Of a stretch of DNA of 64,000 bases, positions 36,274-45,365 are shown piece after piece. The stretch's first letter is position 1. Every line of letters begins with the position of its first letter. The stretch is taken from NCBI GenBank assembly GCA_900541555.1, contig UQKE01000006.1, positions 1-64,000 of the forward strand, written 5' to 3'. This DNA comes from an uncultured Porphyromonadaceae bacterium (GTDB taxonomy: Bacteria; Bacteroidota; Bacteroidia; Bacteroidales; Muribaculaceae). The notes under the pieces are model-generated. The model was given only the letters and a program-made list of their open reading frames with translations. It was not told the origin of the DNA and made no database searches. Position numbers and translations under genes: made by a program.

Positions 36274-37185
36274 ATGAAAAAACTACTTTTTTCTGTGATG
36301 TTTCTCTGCAGCAGTTCAATCGGATTTGCTCAGCTTCTGGAAGTTGCTTCCACTGAAAAAGTGAACCTTCCGGAAGGAACGGCAGCCGCCGAAGCTACTA
36401 TCAGTCCTGCCGGCGACTACCTTTTGCTTTCCGATTTCAAAAAGCAGGGACTTCAAACTTACAATTTGGCAACCGGAGAATTGACAACCGTCACAACGGC
36501 ATCGGTCAGCAAACCGCAAATCTCCGCCGATGGAAAAACAATCGTTTTCCGTCAAAACGTAATTGGCGCCGACCGTTTGAAACGTTCAAGCCTGCAAACT
36601 GTCAACCTCCAAACCGGAGAGGCTAAAACATTGGTTGCTCCGACGCGCGATTTACAAAGCGCAATGGTTGGCAACACGGTCATGAGCGTAGAAAAACGAA
36701 CCGTCAGAGCAACTGCGCTCAATGCCGGAAAAGCCGACAACAGCCGGCCAATCGCATTCATCGAACGCGGCCAACTGATGATCTCGAAAAACGGCAAAGT
36801 AGAAACACTCTCTCCCAACGGACAAGCAGGACAAAGCTATCTTTGGCCGTCTGTTTCGCCCGATGGCAAAAAGGTTGTTTACTATTTGGCTGCCACCGGC
36901 GCATTCACTTGCAACATCGACGGGTCCAACGTGCAATACCTTGGCACTATCCGCGCCCCGAAATGGTACAACAATGACATTGTTGTCGGTATGCACGACA
37001 CCGACAATGGCGAATTTGTCACAGCTTCGGAAATCGTAGCAGCCTCTGCCGATGGAAAAACAAAACAAGTGCTTAGTGGAAACGAAACGATTGCCATGTA
37101 TCCTTCGGCAACTGCCGACGGCTCGAAAATCGTCTTCACCACATCCACTGGAGAGGCTTACATTATTAATGTAAAAACGAAATAA
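36274..37185 (+). CDS. Secreted WD40/TolB-like beta-propeller protein
   Basis: 303 residues with a signal peptide at ~1-20 (LLFSVMFLCSSSIGFAQ). Blade-like repeats follow: AAEATISPAGDYLLLSDFKK, SKPQISADGKTIVFRQ, LWPSVSPDGKKVVYYL and MYPSATADGSKIVFTT. These DGKxxxF phrases are typical of TolB/WD40-like propellers. No enzyme motif and no sorting tail, so it is probably periplasmic. Its stop lies 3 bases before the ATG of the large amidase, so the two are almost certainly cotranscribed and may act together, for example as a partner that binds the amidase or its wall substrate. Confidence 0.78.
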   Translation: MKKLLFSVMFLCSSSIGFAQLLEVASTEKVNLPEGTAAAEATISPAGDYLLLSDFKKQGLQTYNLATGELTTVTTASVSKPQISADGKTIVFRQNVIGADRLKRSSLQTVNLQTGEAKTLVAPTRDLQSAMVGNTVMSVEKRTVRATALNAGKADNSRPIAFIERGQLMISKNGKVETLSPNGQAGQSYLWPSVSPDGKKVVYYLAATGAFTCNIDGSNVQYLGTIRAPKWYNNDIVVGMHDTDNGEFVTASEIVAASADGKTKQVLSGNETIAMYPSATADGSKIVFTTSTGEAYIINVKTK

Positions 37186-37188
37186 GTC

Positions 37189-40100
37189 ATGAAAGGAAAA
37201 TTGCTTATAGTTTCCGCCCTTGTAGCGCTTGGCTGCGGAAACATATTCGCCGCCGAAATCGAAAAGACGCCGGCCGACGAAGTTCGCATCTACATCAATC
37301 CGGGACATGGCAGTTGGACATCGAACGACCGTCCGCTACAAACAATCGGCCGCGATCCTTACAACAAAGCCAACCCCGACACTACCGGATTCTTCGAATC
37401 AAACACCAACCTGCTGAAAGGATTCGCATTGCTCGAAACGCTCGTCGATGCCGGCGTTCCGTTCGACCGCTCTTTGAATCAAGACAATCCGAATCCGGCT
37501 CGCGTCGGCGCTGCGCTCGACATGAACAATAACATTGTCATGTCACATGTCAAGGCAGGTCCGTGGCCTGTGAGCGATACTCAAAATGCCGAGGCATACA
37601 ACCGCGCATTGTCTGAAATCCGCGAAGAAGTGGAAGTCAACAATTTCGATATCTTCATCTCCATCCACTCCAATGCCAATGTTGATGGCGATGGCGTCAA
37701 CTATCCGCTTTACCTTTACCGCGGCTACAACGACGAACGCGAATCTGCGCCCGGCAGCCGCGCATTGTGCGAAGCCATTTGGCCATATTCTTACTCCAAT
37801 GCCCATGCTTGCTGGTCTGCATATTCCGAAACGAATATGAACGTCCGCGGCGATGTCAACTTCTATGGGGAAGGCAACTCAGGCTACACTGCAAACAACG
37901 GCACGAACTACTTCGGATATCTTGGCGTTTTGAAACATGGCGTCCCTGGCTTCCTTGTAGAAGGTTATTTCCATACATATCAGCCGGCTCGCCAACGCGC
38001 CATGAACGACGATGTTTGCTACCATGAAGGCATGCTTTATGGCCGCGGCCTCATCAACTACATGGGTTGGACAAAATCGACTACCGGCGAAATTTATGGC
38101 ATCGTGCGCGATTTGCATGAAAAATTCACAGATCCTCTTTACCATGCCATTGCTCGCACCGACGATTCCTACAAACCGCTCAACGGCGTGACTGTAAAAT
38201 TGTTTAAAGACGGAGAAGAAGTGGATTCGTATACGACCGACAACGAATACAACGGAGCTTTCTACTTCAAAGGCCTCGAACCGGGCGAATACACGCTCAC
38301 CTATGAAGCAGAAGGCTACAAGGAAGCATTCGAAGAATATCTTGCTCCTATCTCTGTGGCAGCCAACGAAACTTCTTATGTCAACACGTTCCTTGAAGCT
38401 GAAAACTGGACTCCTCCTGCAATCGTCTATGAAAACTATCCCGATGCAGTTGAAAGCAATCCGGCTATCAGCGTTGCCGGTGCATACAACGTAGCCGAAG
38501 ACGCAACAAACGACCCGTTGGCCGACGAACTTGAAGGCAAAACAGTACGTCGTCAACTCGTACGCGACGGCAAAATGTATGTACTCGCACTTGACGAAAG
38601 CAACGAGCCGTATATTTATATGGTGAATTTGGCTGACAATACTGTCACAAACATCAGCACTGCCGGAACAACACTCGACAACAACCGCGACTTGAAAATC
38701 TCCGACATTGCTTTGACAGCCGACAATGTGCTGCTTGCTTCGTCCTATGGCGAAAACCAATTTGATGATAGCCAAGTGGCATCCGGCGATGTGAGAGGCT
38801 CTGTTGCCATTTACAAATGGACAAACGATGAAAACAGCGTTCCGACAGGCGATCCTTCAATTTGGTTCACCTCGCAAAACTCTGGAAACTACTATAATGC
38901 AATGACAGGCAAAACATTGGCCTACACCGGCACAGCCGAAGAAGGTTCTGCCATCGTCACTGCGCAAACGACAGGTTCGTCCACTTCGCTCCGCTTTGTT
39001 GAATTTGTCATTGCCAACTCTACTTTGGCTTCAACCAAATTCATCAACAAGGACGTAAGTGCCGAATCCAACTATACGGCTACCAAACTCGGCGACGACA
39101 TGCAACTGACAGTTTCGCCGCTTGGCACAGACCGTTTTGCAATCGACGGTTCCAACACGACTCCGGTCGAATGGCAAACAACTCTCAACAACAACGAAGA
39201 CGCTCCGTTGATGGGCCGCATTGATGCCAACTTGGTAGATGCTGAAACCAACGGCATGTCGTTCTTCCGTTTCGGAGGCCACAGCTTAATGCTTGTTCCG
39301 GCAATGGCCGACGGCAAAGTGACGGGTATCCGCATGCTCGACGTGACCGACGGCTTCAACAACGCGAAAGAAATCGCGCTCAACGGTGCAACAATCGATC
39401 CGACAGAAGCTACTTACGCTTCGACCGGCTATGGCGTGAAAACGACAGTCAACGACGAAGAAGTTGTTACCGACGCTCAATTGGAATTCTATGTGATTCT
39501 CGACGGAAAAGTAACGAAATTCTCGACAGAAGGCGTAGAGCAACCCAAACTTCATGCCGGTTACGCTTACGCTTTGAATGCTACTGTGGGTGAAACAGAA
39601 ACTACCTTCACTTACAAGCTGACGACAAGCGCACCTGCTGCAAACATCATCGTCACGGATGAAGCTGGCACAGAAACCATCATTCCGGCAGAATCCGCAG
39701 AAGGCGAAAACACAGTGAATGTTTCCAACGAGACCCTTCCTGGAGGGACCCTGACTTGGAAAGTTGAAGTTTCCGGCTATTCCGTTGGCACGCCGACTCA
39801 ATGGTTCAGCGATAGCGGATACGGACGCATCAACGGTATCATCGTCGACAACAACACGGCAAGCCCTGCATTCGGAACAGTCTATGTCGCTGTCGGCGGA
39901 GAAGCCGGTGAAAACGCCAAAGGCATTTATGTATTCGACCAAACAATGACGAAAAAAGCGGGAGCGCTCTTCACGGAAGAATTCTCAGAAGGCAATACGC
40001 AATCGCCATATCGTTTGGGCATGATGGAAGATGGGACACTGCTCGCAACAGACTGGTCGGATGCCCACTCCGGTATCTACACCATTGATCCCGAATCCTA

Positions 40101-41031
40101 CGAAATGCAAAACATGTATCTCGGCGAACGTAGTTCAGGCGGCGCATTCATGTACAACGGCGTGAATGTCGGTGGTGGTACAACCGGTGTTGCTGTTGTT
40201 GGCACGAAACTTTACACATTTGCCGAAGACTATCCTACAAACAATGCCGGAAATGTCCTTGTCCGTTACGAAATTGGCGATGGAAAAACCATTTCCGCTG
40301 CTCCGGAATTCACTTATTCCAACGCTACATTGCCCAACATGAACGTGGAAGTACGCGCTACCGAAAACGGCGTATGGGCTTCGCAAGTACGTTCTGCCGG
40401 ACAAAACACGAAAGGCGCGCAAGCGTTGATGTATCTCGACCATGAAGGCAACGTGCTCTTCGATTCGAGCGACGAACCGTTTGTATACGATTTGACAGGT
40501 TGCGATGGTGCAGGTTTCGCTATCAACAACGACAATTCAATGCTTGCAATTCCTGATGCAAGCGGAAATGTATGCGTATTCGACCTTGCATGGAACGACA
40601 ATGTGCCGACGCTTACATTGCTCTACTCGTTTGCTGTCAACAAAGGTTCGCTTCGCGAAATGGCATTCGACATTGCTGGCAACCTTTACGTAGCAGGCGA
40701 CACGGAATGGGCTGTTTATGCAATCCCGGGCGGAAGCGACAAGGCTGTCACTCCGGCCAACGGCACTATCTTCGTAAAAGAATCTTCCGTTGAACAAAAC
40801 ATAGCGGTTTCCGATACGAAAGTTTATCCGAATCCGGCATCTGTTGCAGTCAACGTTGAAGCATCCGAAGAAATCGCCACTGTATCCGTATTCAATATGA
40901 GCGGTGCAGCCGTAGCGGTTGGATGCAACGTTGAAGGAAACCATGCAGTAATCAACGTGGAAGGTCTTGCTTCCGGAGTTTATTTCATAAGAATCAACGA
41001 CAAAGAAACCGTAAGATTCATTAAGAAATAA
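37189..41031 (+). CDS. Large secreted N-acetylmuramoyl-L-alanine amidase with type IX sorting tail
   Basis: 1280 residues. Signal peptide ~1-21. An Amidase_3 domain covers ~30-275 with the zinc ligands H40 (INPGHGS), E70 (ESNTN) and H160 (SIHSNAN), and the catalytic-type Glu E258 (GFLVEGYFHT). The enzyme would cut the amide between muramic acid and the stem peptide. A carboxypeptidase-regulatory-like fold lies at ~325-400 (LNGVTVKLF, GLEPGEYTLTYEAEGYKE). A long beta-propeller-like region runs ~430-1190. The C-terminus (~1200-1280) is a Por secretion sorting domain (KVYPNPAS, LASGVYFIRI). It is thus exported across the outer membrane by the type IX system and displayed or released. An intracellular or periplasmic role is unlikely, so its target is probably foreign or shed peptidoglycan. 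Confidence 0.88.
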   Translation: MKGKLLIVSALVALGCGNIFAAEIEKTPADEVRIYINPGHGSWTSNDRPLQTIGRDPYNKANPDTTGFFESNTNLLKGFALLETLVDAGVPFDRSLNQDNPNPARVGAALDMNNNIVMSHVKAGPWPVSDTQNAEAYNRALSEIREEVEVNNFDIFISIHSNANVDGDGVNYPLYLYRGYNDERESAPGSRALCEAIWPYSYSNAHACWSAYSETNMNVRGDVNFYGEGNSGYTANNGTNYFGYLGVLKHGVPGFLVEGYFHTYQPARQRAMNDDVCYHEGMLYGRGLINYMGWTKSTTGEIYGIVRDLHEKFTDPLYHAIARTDDSYKPLNGVTVKLFKDGEEVDSYTTDNEYNGAFYFKGLEPGEYTLTYEAEGYKEAFEEYLAPISVAANETSYVNTFLEAENWTPPAIVYENYPDAVESNPAISVAGAYNVAEDATNDPLADELEGKTVRRQLVRDGKMYVLALDESNEPYIYMVNLADNTVTNISTAGTTLDNNRDLKISDIALTADNVLLASSYGENQFDDSQVASGDVRGSVAIYKWTNDENSVPTGDPSIWFTSQNSGNYYNAMTGKTLAYTGTAEEGSAIVTAQTTGSSTSLRFVEFVIANSTLASTKFINKDVSAESNYTATKLGDDMQLTVSPLGTDRFAIDGSNTTPVEWQTTLNNNEDAPLMGRIDANLVDAETNGMSFFRFGGHSLMLVPAMADGKVTGIRMLDVTDGFNNAKEIALNGATIDPTEATYASTGYGVKTTVNDEEVVTDAQLEFYVILDGKVTKFSTEGVEQPKLHAGYAYALNATVGETETTFTYKLTTSAPAANIIVTDEAGTETIIPAESAEGENTVNVSNETLPGGTLTWKVEVSGYSVGTPTQWFSDSGYGRINGIIVDNNTASPAFGTVYVAVGGEAGENAKGIYVFDQTMTKKAGALFTEEFSEGNTQSPYRLGMMEDGTLLATDWSDAHSGIYTIDPESYEMQNMYLGERSSGGAFMYNGVNVGGGTTGVAVVGTKLYTFAEDYPTNNAGNVLVRYEIGDGKTISAAPEFTYSNATLPNMNVEVRATENGVWASQVRSAGQNTKGAQALMYLDHEGNVLFDSSDEPFVYDLTGCDGAGFAINNDNSMLAIPDASGNVCVFDLAWNDNVPTLTLLYSFAVNKGSLREMAFDIAGNLYVAGDTEWAVYAIPGGSDKAVTPANGTIFVKESSVEQNIAVSDTKVYPNPASVAVNVEASEEIATVSVFNMSGAAVAVGCNVEGNHAVINVEGLASGVYFIRINDKETVRFIKK

Positions 41032-41066
41032 AGTTCCGTCACTTTGGTTTTTATAACCAGTTTCAT

Positions 41067-41102
41067 AAACAGGCGTACTTTTTTTGGTACGCCTGTTTTT
41101 TA
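41067..41102 (+). terminator. Intrinsic terminator after the amidase gene
   Basis: AAACAGGCGTAC (41067-41078) pairs with GTACGCCTGTTT (41087-41098), then T to 41102. It is 35 bases past the stop. Confidence 0.9.
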
Positions 41103-41229
41103 TTGCAAGAATCAATTGTTAAACTTTGTTATTTCTTTTGATTTTATTCTATGCACTCTTCTTATTCCTTTGAATTTTGTTAGTAAATTTACAGTACATA
41201 AAACCTAATATTAACCAAACAAATCTATT

Positions 41230-42807
41230 ATGAAGAAATTCTACCTTTTGACAATGCTTCTTTGCGGCTGCATGACGGTCGCGCAAGCACAAAACCGTGG
41301 GAACTACGCTTACGCATTGAGCGCAACCGTAGGTGATACAGAAACAGTGTTCAACTTTAAATCGACGGGCGACGCTTCCGGATCGATCCTTTTCACCGAT
41401 GATGCAGGAACAGATCTTGGAAAAGCCGTGACTGTCGCATCTGTGAAAAAAGGCGACAATACTGTCACCGTCTCCAACGCTGACCTTCCGGCCGGCAAAA
41501 TCAATTGGAAGGTTTCCATCGCCAACACGCCGGTAGAAGATGCTACTTTGGTAAAAACTTTGGCGTTCCCCTATGCCGTAGGTTGCGCCATCGACATGAG
41601 TCCTACAAGCCCCTATTTCGGACAATTGTATGTCGACAACTCCGCGCCTGCCGATCAACGGGGCGTATATAAAGTAGATGCCGACCTTAATGTCGTCAAT
41701 CAAACAGTCATTGGAAACAATTTCTTTACCAACGGACAAAACATCTACTCTCCATACCGTATGGATATCATGAGCAACGGCAATGTGCTTATGTGCGATT
41801 ATATCGACTCCAATTCCGGACTGTATATGCTCAATCCGGCAACCGACCAAATAACCCAAATGCTCAAAGGTACAAAGGACGGAACCGGCGCATATTCGTA
41901 TAGCGGGCAAATCATTGGCGGATGCCCGACAGGTGTCGGCGTTGTCGACGATGGAGAAACAACCTATATTTATGCTTTCATGGAAGACTATCCTGTAGCA
42001 TCCACCGGACTGACACTTGTATGCTATCAACTCGCTGCAGGCGAAACTACAATTGGCGCTCCGGCTCAGGAATTTTCAATGCAGAGACTGCATAGCGACA
42101 TCCCGAGCGGCGGATTGCTCGGCAACCAAATGGTAGAAGTGCGGGCTACAAGCAATGGTTTCTGGGCTGCTCAAAACCGCAATGAAGGACAAAACACAGC
42201 CGATGTTCCTGCATTCATTTACTGCAACACTTATGGCAATGTGCTTTACAGCGCAGCCAACGATGTCGCCAAAGTTACCGGTTGCGACGGATGTATTGCC
42301 ATCAACCGCGACGAATCGCTATTGGCTTTCCCCGATGCCGGACATACCATCCATGTGTACCAATTGAAATGGAACGGCATTGTGCCGTCGCTTGGCGATG
42401 AAGTGTGCACAATTCCGGTAAGTTCAGGAAAAGTATATCAAATGGTATTCGATATTGCCGACAATCTCTATATTGCCGCGCAAGAAGCTGTTCATGTATA
42501 TGCTATCCCTAGCGAAAAAACGACGGCAGAAACTCCGGCAGCTACGGCAATTGAAAACAATTCTTCGGTAGCACAAGTTGCAGTTGCGACTACCAAAGTC
42601 TACCCAAGCCCGGCCGTTAATGCTGTAAACATCGAAACTGCTGAAGAAATTTCTGCTATCAGCGTCTATAATGTAGCCGGCGCAATGGTTGCCACCAACA
42701 ACGATATTGAAGGCAATCGCGCCGTAATCGACGTGGAAAGCCTTGCTTCCGGAATTTATTTCGTAAGAATCAACAATACGGAAACCGTTAGATTCATCAA
42801 GAAATAA
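41230..42807 (+). CDS. Secreted propeller protein with type IX sorting tail, paralogue of the amidase C-terminal part
   Basis: 525 residues, signal peptide ~1-21. The mature protein aligns along its length with about residues 780-1280 of the preceding protein: NYAYALSATVGDTET against GYAYALNATVGETET, then matching propeller phrases (CDGCIAINRDESLLAFPDAG against CDGAGFAINNDNSMLAIPDA) and an identical end ETVRFIKK. It has the same Por sorting domain but no amidase or regulatory-fold part. No enzyme motif is visible; a binding role at the cell surface is likely. It has its own terminator and probably arose by partial duplication of its neighbour. Confidence 0.85.
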   Translation: MKKFYLLTMLLCGCMTVAQAQNRGNYAYALSATVGDTETVFNFKSTGDASGSILFTDDAGTDLGKAVTVASVKKGDNTVTVSNADLPAGKINWKVSIANTPVEDATLVKTLAFPYAVGCAIDMSPTSPYFGQLYVDNSAPADQRGVYKVDADLNVVNQTVIGNNFFTNGQNIYSPYRMDIMSNGNVLMCDYIDSNSGLYMLNPATDQITQMLKGTKDGTGAYSYSGQIIGGCPTGVGVVDDGETTYIYAFMEDYPVASTGLTLVCYQLAAGETTIGAPAQEFSMQRLHSDIPSGGLLGNQMVEVRATSNGFWAAQNRNEGQNTADVPAFIYCNTYGNVLYSAANDVAKVTGCDGCIAINRDESLLAFPDAGHTIHVYQLKWNGIVPSLGDEVCTIPVSSGKVYQMVFDIADNLYIAAQEAVHVYAIPSEKTTAETPAATAIENNSSVAQVAVATTKVYPSPAVNAVNIETAEEISAISVYNVAGAMVATNNDIEGNRAVIDVESLASGIYFVRINNTETVRFIKK

Positions 42808-42829
42808 AACATACCCGAACAATCCTCTC

Positions 42830-42863
42830 AAAAGAAGCGTTCCGCATGGGACGCTTCTTTTTT
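42830..42863 (+). terminator. Intrinsic terminator after the paralogue
   Basis: AAAAGAAGCGTTCC (42830-42843) pairs with GGGACGCTTCTTTT (42848-42861, one G-T pair), loop GCAT, with T after. It is 22 bases past the stop. Confidence 0.9.
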
Positions 42864-42897
42864 CTTGCAGCAAACGACAAAATATCACTATTATCAA

Positions 42898-42927
42898 TTG
42901 CAATTTCTCATTTTATATTTAACTTTG
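42898..42927 (+). promoter_or_regulatory. Full consensus promoter for the DUF3332 lipoprotein
   Basis: TTG 42898-42900, 19-base spacer, TAACTTTG 42920-42927. Leader of about 60 bases to the ATG at 42995. Confidence 0.75.
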
Positions 42928-42994
42928 CTATGCAATCACAAGATTTTCATGTAAAAAAATAGAATAAACATATAACCCTTTAAAAATTAATCGT

Positions 42995-43546
42995 ATGAAA
43001 AAATTCTTACTACCCGTGTGCGCCGTGGTGCTTGCATCGTCTATGATGCTTACTTCGTGTATTGGCAATTTCGCGCTTACAAACAAAGTGCTCGATTGGA
43101 ATCACCAAATCAGCAACAAGTTTGTCAACGAATTGGTATTCATCGGATTCCATATCATTCCTGTGTATGAAATTACGGCTCTTGCCGATCTTTTGGTGGT
43201 CAACAGCATTGAATTTTGGTCGGGCAACAATCCGGTAGCATCTACCGGCGAAAAAATCGTTGACGATGGAACTGAACGCTATTTGGTAGCGTGGGACGAA
43301 AGCGGATACACAATCACCGACGAAAACAGCAACACTGTAACTCGCCTCAACTTCAACAAAGACGAAAACTCATGGTCGCTCGCCACTTCGGAAGGCGACG
43401 TGACGTTCCTCACCTTTGTCGACGATTCACATGTGAAAGTACCTGCTGCCGACGGCACATATACCGTTGTCGAATTGTCGCAAGAAGGCCTGCTTGCATA
43501 CAAAGATTTGGTGGGTCAAAGCGACTATCTGCTTGCTGCGAAATAG
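42995..43546 (+). CDS. DUF3332 family lipoprotein
   Basis: 183 residues. Lipobox MLTSC with the lipidated cysteine at C22, then GNFALTNKVLDWNHQISNKF, the opening typical of the DUF3332 family. A hydrophobic segment VFIGFHIIPVYEITALADLL (~49-68) could be a second membrane contact. The C-terminal half is beta-rich. The residues after Cys (IGNFA) are not an acidic surface-export signal, so it probably stays on the periplasmic face. Function unknown. Confidence 0.85.
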   Translation: MKKFLLPVCAVVLASSMMLTSCIGNFALTNKVLDWNHQISNKFVNELVFIGFHIIPVYEITALADLLVVNSIEFWSGNNPVASTGEKIVDDGTERYLVAWDESGYTITDENSNTVTRLNFNKDENSWSLATSEGDVTFLTFVDDSHVKVPAADGTYTVVELSQEGLLAYKDLVGQSDYLLAAK

Positions 43547-43563
43547 CAATAATGCCAATTATA

Positions 43564-43607
43564 AAAAACAGAGTTGGACTTGCGATGGCAAATCCAACTC
43601 TGTTTTT
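43564..43607 (+). terminator. Intrinsic terminator after the DUF3332 gene
   Basis: A 15-bp perfect stem (43564-43578 with 43593-43607, AAAAACAGAGTTGGA and complement) around a 14-base loop. The T tract is part of the 3' arm. Confidence 0.9.
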
Positions 43608-43633
43608 ACTATCACTTCCAATTGAAATACGGT

Positions 43634-43850
43634 GAGACGCCTCGGGAATGCAAATCGAGCAAGCTCTTTGCATTCCGCACCGCTTAAAAGCTATATTTGG
43701 ATAATATAGGATGCGCCTAGGAAACGCAAATCGAGCAAGCTCTTTGCATTCCGCACCGCCTAAAAGCTATATTTGGATAATATAGGATGCGCCTCGGGAA
43801 TGCAAATCGAGCAAGCTCTTTGCATTCCGCTCGGCTTTCACTATATTTGC
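43634..43850 (+). repeat. Three tandem 76-bp promoter-bearing repeats before udk
   Basis: Units start at 43634, 43710 and 43786. Each holds an inverted repeat GGAATGCAAA...TTTGCATTCC (unit 1: 43645-43654 and 43667-43676, with an inner GAGC/GCTC stem), then a TATATTTG box (43692, 43768, 43842). Units 1 and 2 keep the full 76 bases including a tail GGATAATATAG. Unit 2 has changes in the left arm (GGAAACGCAAA). Unit 3 is 2 bases shorter before its box and its sequence differs (CTCGGCTTTCACTATATTTGC). The 3' arm of the hairpin supplies a TTG spaced 21 bases (units 1-2) or 19 bases (unit 3) from the box, so each unit is a candidate promoter. I recall similar hairpin-promoter elements scattered in Bacteroidales genomes. 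Confidence 0.85.
43820..43849 (+). promoter_or_regulatory. Full consensus promoter in repeat unit 3, driving udk
   Basis: TTG 43820-43822, 19-base spacer and TATATTTG 43842-43849. The udk ATG is 26 bases further. The two upstream units could add two weaker starts with 21-base spacers. Confidence 0.7.
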
Positions 43851-43874
43851 AACAAGTTTATAAACAACATAATC

Positions 43875-44495
43875 ATGATTATTATTGGTATTGCCGGCGG
43901 CACCGGCTCGGGAAAAACCACCGTGGTTCGGAAAATCATCGAATCGCTACCCGCAGGAGAAGTAAACGTGCTTCCCCAAGACTCTTATTATAAGGACTCA
44001 AGCCATGTGCCCCCGGAAGAACGCCAAAACATCAATTTCGACGAGCCGGCCGCTTTCGAATGGGAATTGCTCATCTCCCATCTGAAACAATTAAAAAACG
44101 GGCACGGCATCGAAGTGCCCACTTATTCGTATCTCACCTGCACACGGCAAAAAGAAACCATCCCAATGCAACCGAGAGACGTGGTGCTTGTCGAGGGGAT
44201 TCTCGTGTTTAGCGACAAGCGGTTGCGCGACATGATGGATATCAAAGTCTTTGTGGATGCAGATGCCGACGACCGCCTCATTCGCGTGATCAACCGAGAT
44301 TGCATCGAGCGCGGACGCACCCCCGAAGCCGTCATCGAACGTTACGAACGAGTCTTAAAACCGATGCACAACAAATACATCGAGCCGGCAAAGAAATATG
44401 CCGACCTCATCATTCCACAAGGCGGGAACAATACTGTTGCCATCAAGCTATTAAAAGAATACATTGAAGACCGTATCAACGCCCGAAAAAGTTAA
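43875..44495 (+). CDS. udk: Uridine kinase
   Basis: 206 residues from the ATG at 43875; longer in-frame extensions run into the promoter repeat and are rejected. The Walker [13 protein letters not shown] is at residues ~5-16. [12 protein letters not shown] and [11 protein letters not shown], and the lid [14 protein letters not shown], are as in the family. It phosphorylates uridine and cytidine in pyrimidine salvage. It opens a run of six genes on this strand with little spacing (udk-lptB-sppA-lpxK, then pnp-thiL). Confidence 0.95.
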   Translation: MIIIGIAGGTGSGKTTVVRKIIESLPAGEVNVLPQDSYYKDSSHVPPEERQNINFDEPAAFEWELLISHLKQLKNGHGIEVPTYSYLTCTRQKETIPMQPRDVVLVEGILVFSDKRLRDMMDIKVFVDADADDRLIRVINRDCIERGRTPEAVIERYERVLKPMHNKYIEPAKKYADLIIPQGGNNTVAIKLLKEYIEDRINARKS

Positions 44496-44499
44496 TCGA

Positions 44500-45348
44500 A
44501 TGAGCCTGTCTACTTCTTTACATAGCATATCACAAAAATTTTCGGATTTGCGCCAAGCGCGCCAAAACCGAAAAGAAATTGAAACACGGCTTGCCAACGA
44601 AAGCGGAAAAATGGTGTTGCGCACAGAAAATTTAGTGAAAAAGTATCGCCAACGCACAGTTGTCAATCATGTTTCAATCGATGTGACACAAGGTGAAATC
44701 GTCGGGTTGCTCGGTCCGAACGGAGCAGGAAAAACAACCACCTTCTACATGACAACGGGACTAATTGCACCCTACGAGGGGAAAATTTTCCTTAACGACA
44801 TGGACATCACAAAATTTCCCGTCTACAAACGTGCGCAAAACGGCATCGGATATTTGGCCCAAGAACCTTCCGTATTTAGGAAATTGAGCGTAGAAAACAA
44901 CATCCGTGCTGTCCTCGAAATGACCAACACTTCAAAAGAATATCAAGAAGAAAAACTTGAAAGTTTGATTGCGGAATTTCGATTGGAAAAAGTAAGAAAA
45001 AACTTAGGCATCCAACTTTCCGGCGGCGAACGCCGTCGCACGGAAATTGCGCGTTGCCTCGCCATCAGCCCGAAATTCATCATGCTCGACGAGCCATTTG
45101 CCGGCGTCGACCCTATTGCCGTGGAGGATATTCAATATATCGTCTACAAATTGAAAGAAAAAAATATCGGGATCCTAATCACCGACCACAATGCACCCGA
45201 AACGTTAAGCATCACAGATCGTGCATATTTGCTTTTCGAAGGAAAGATTTTGTTTCAAGGCACATCCGAAGAATTGGCAGAAACGCCCGTCGTGCGTGAG
45301 AAATATTTGGGACGCAATTTCGTTTTCCGGAGAAAAAATTTTGATTGA
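44500..45348 (+). CDS. lptB: LPS export ABC transporter ATP-binding protein LptB
   Basis: 282 residues from the ATG at 44500, 4 bases after the udk stop. A start at 44611 ([12 protein letters not shown]) would give the standard ~245 residues, so the first 37 residues (a basic, helical stretch) are an extension or the start is later. Walker [13 protein letters not shown], the ABC signature [16 protein letters not shown] and Walker [13 protein letters not shown] are intact. LptB powers LPS extraction by LptFG from the inner membrane. Its neighbour lpxK makes lipid A, so the group is partly an envelope operon. Confidence 0.92.
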   Translation: MSLSTSLHSISQKFSDLRQARQNRKEIETRLANESGKMVLRTENLVKKYRQRTVVNHVSIDVTQGEIVGLLGPNGAGKTTTFYMTTGLIAPYEGKIFLNDMDITKFPVYKRAQNGIGYLAQEPSVFRKLSVENNIRAVLEMTNTSKEYQEEKLESLIAEFRLEKVRKNLGIQLSGGERRRTEIARCLAISPKFIMLDEPFAGVDPIAVEDIQYIVYKLKEKNIGILITDHNAPETLSITDRAYLLFEGKILFQGTSEELAETPVVREKYLGRNFVFRRKNFD

Positions 45349-45365
45349 ACAAAAAACAAGGAATC

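Noticed and set aside
37879-38775. 298-codon - strand frame opposite the amidase gene
   Set aside because: Shadow of a long coding sequence; no recognisable motifs or start region.
43634-43850. CRISPR array
   Set aside because: The units are adjoining 76-bp near-identical copies with no variable spacers, and each carries a promoter box.
43773-43874. N-terminal extension of udk
   Set aside because: The frame translates the promoter repeat itself; the P-loop protein begins at 43875.
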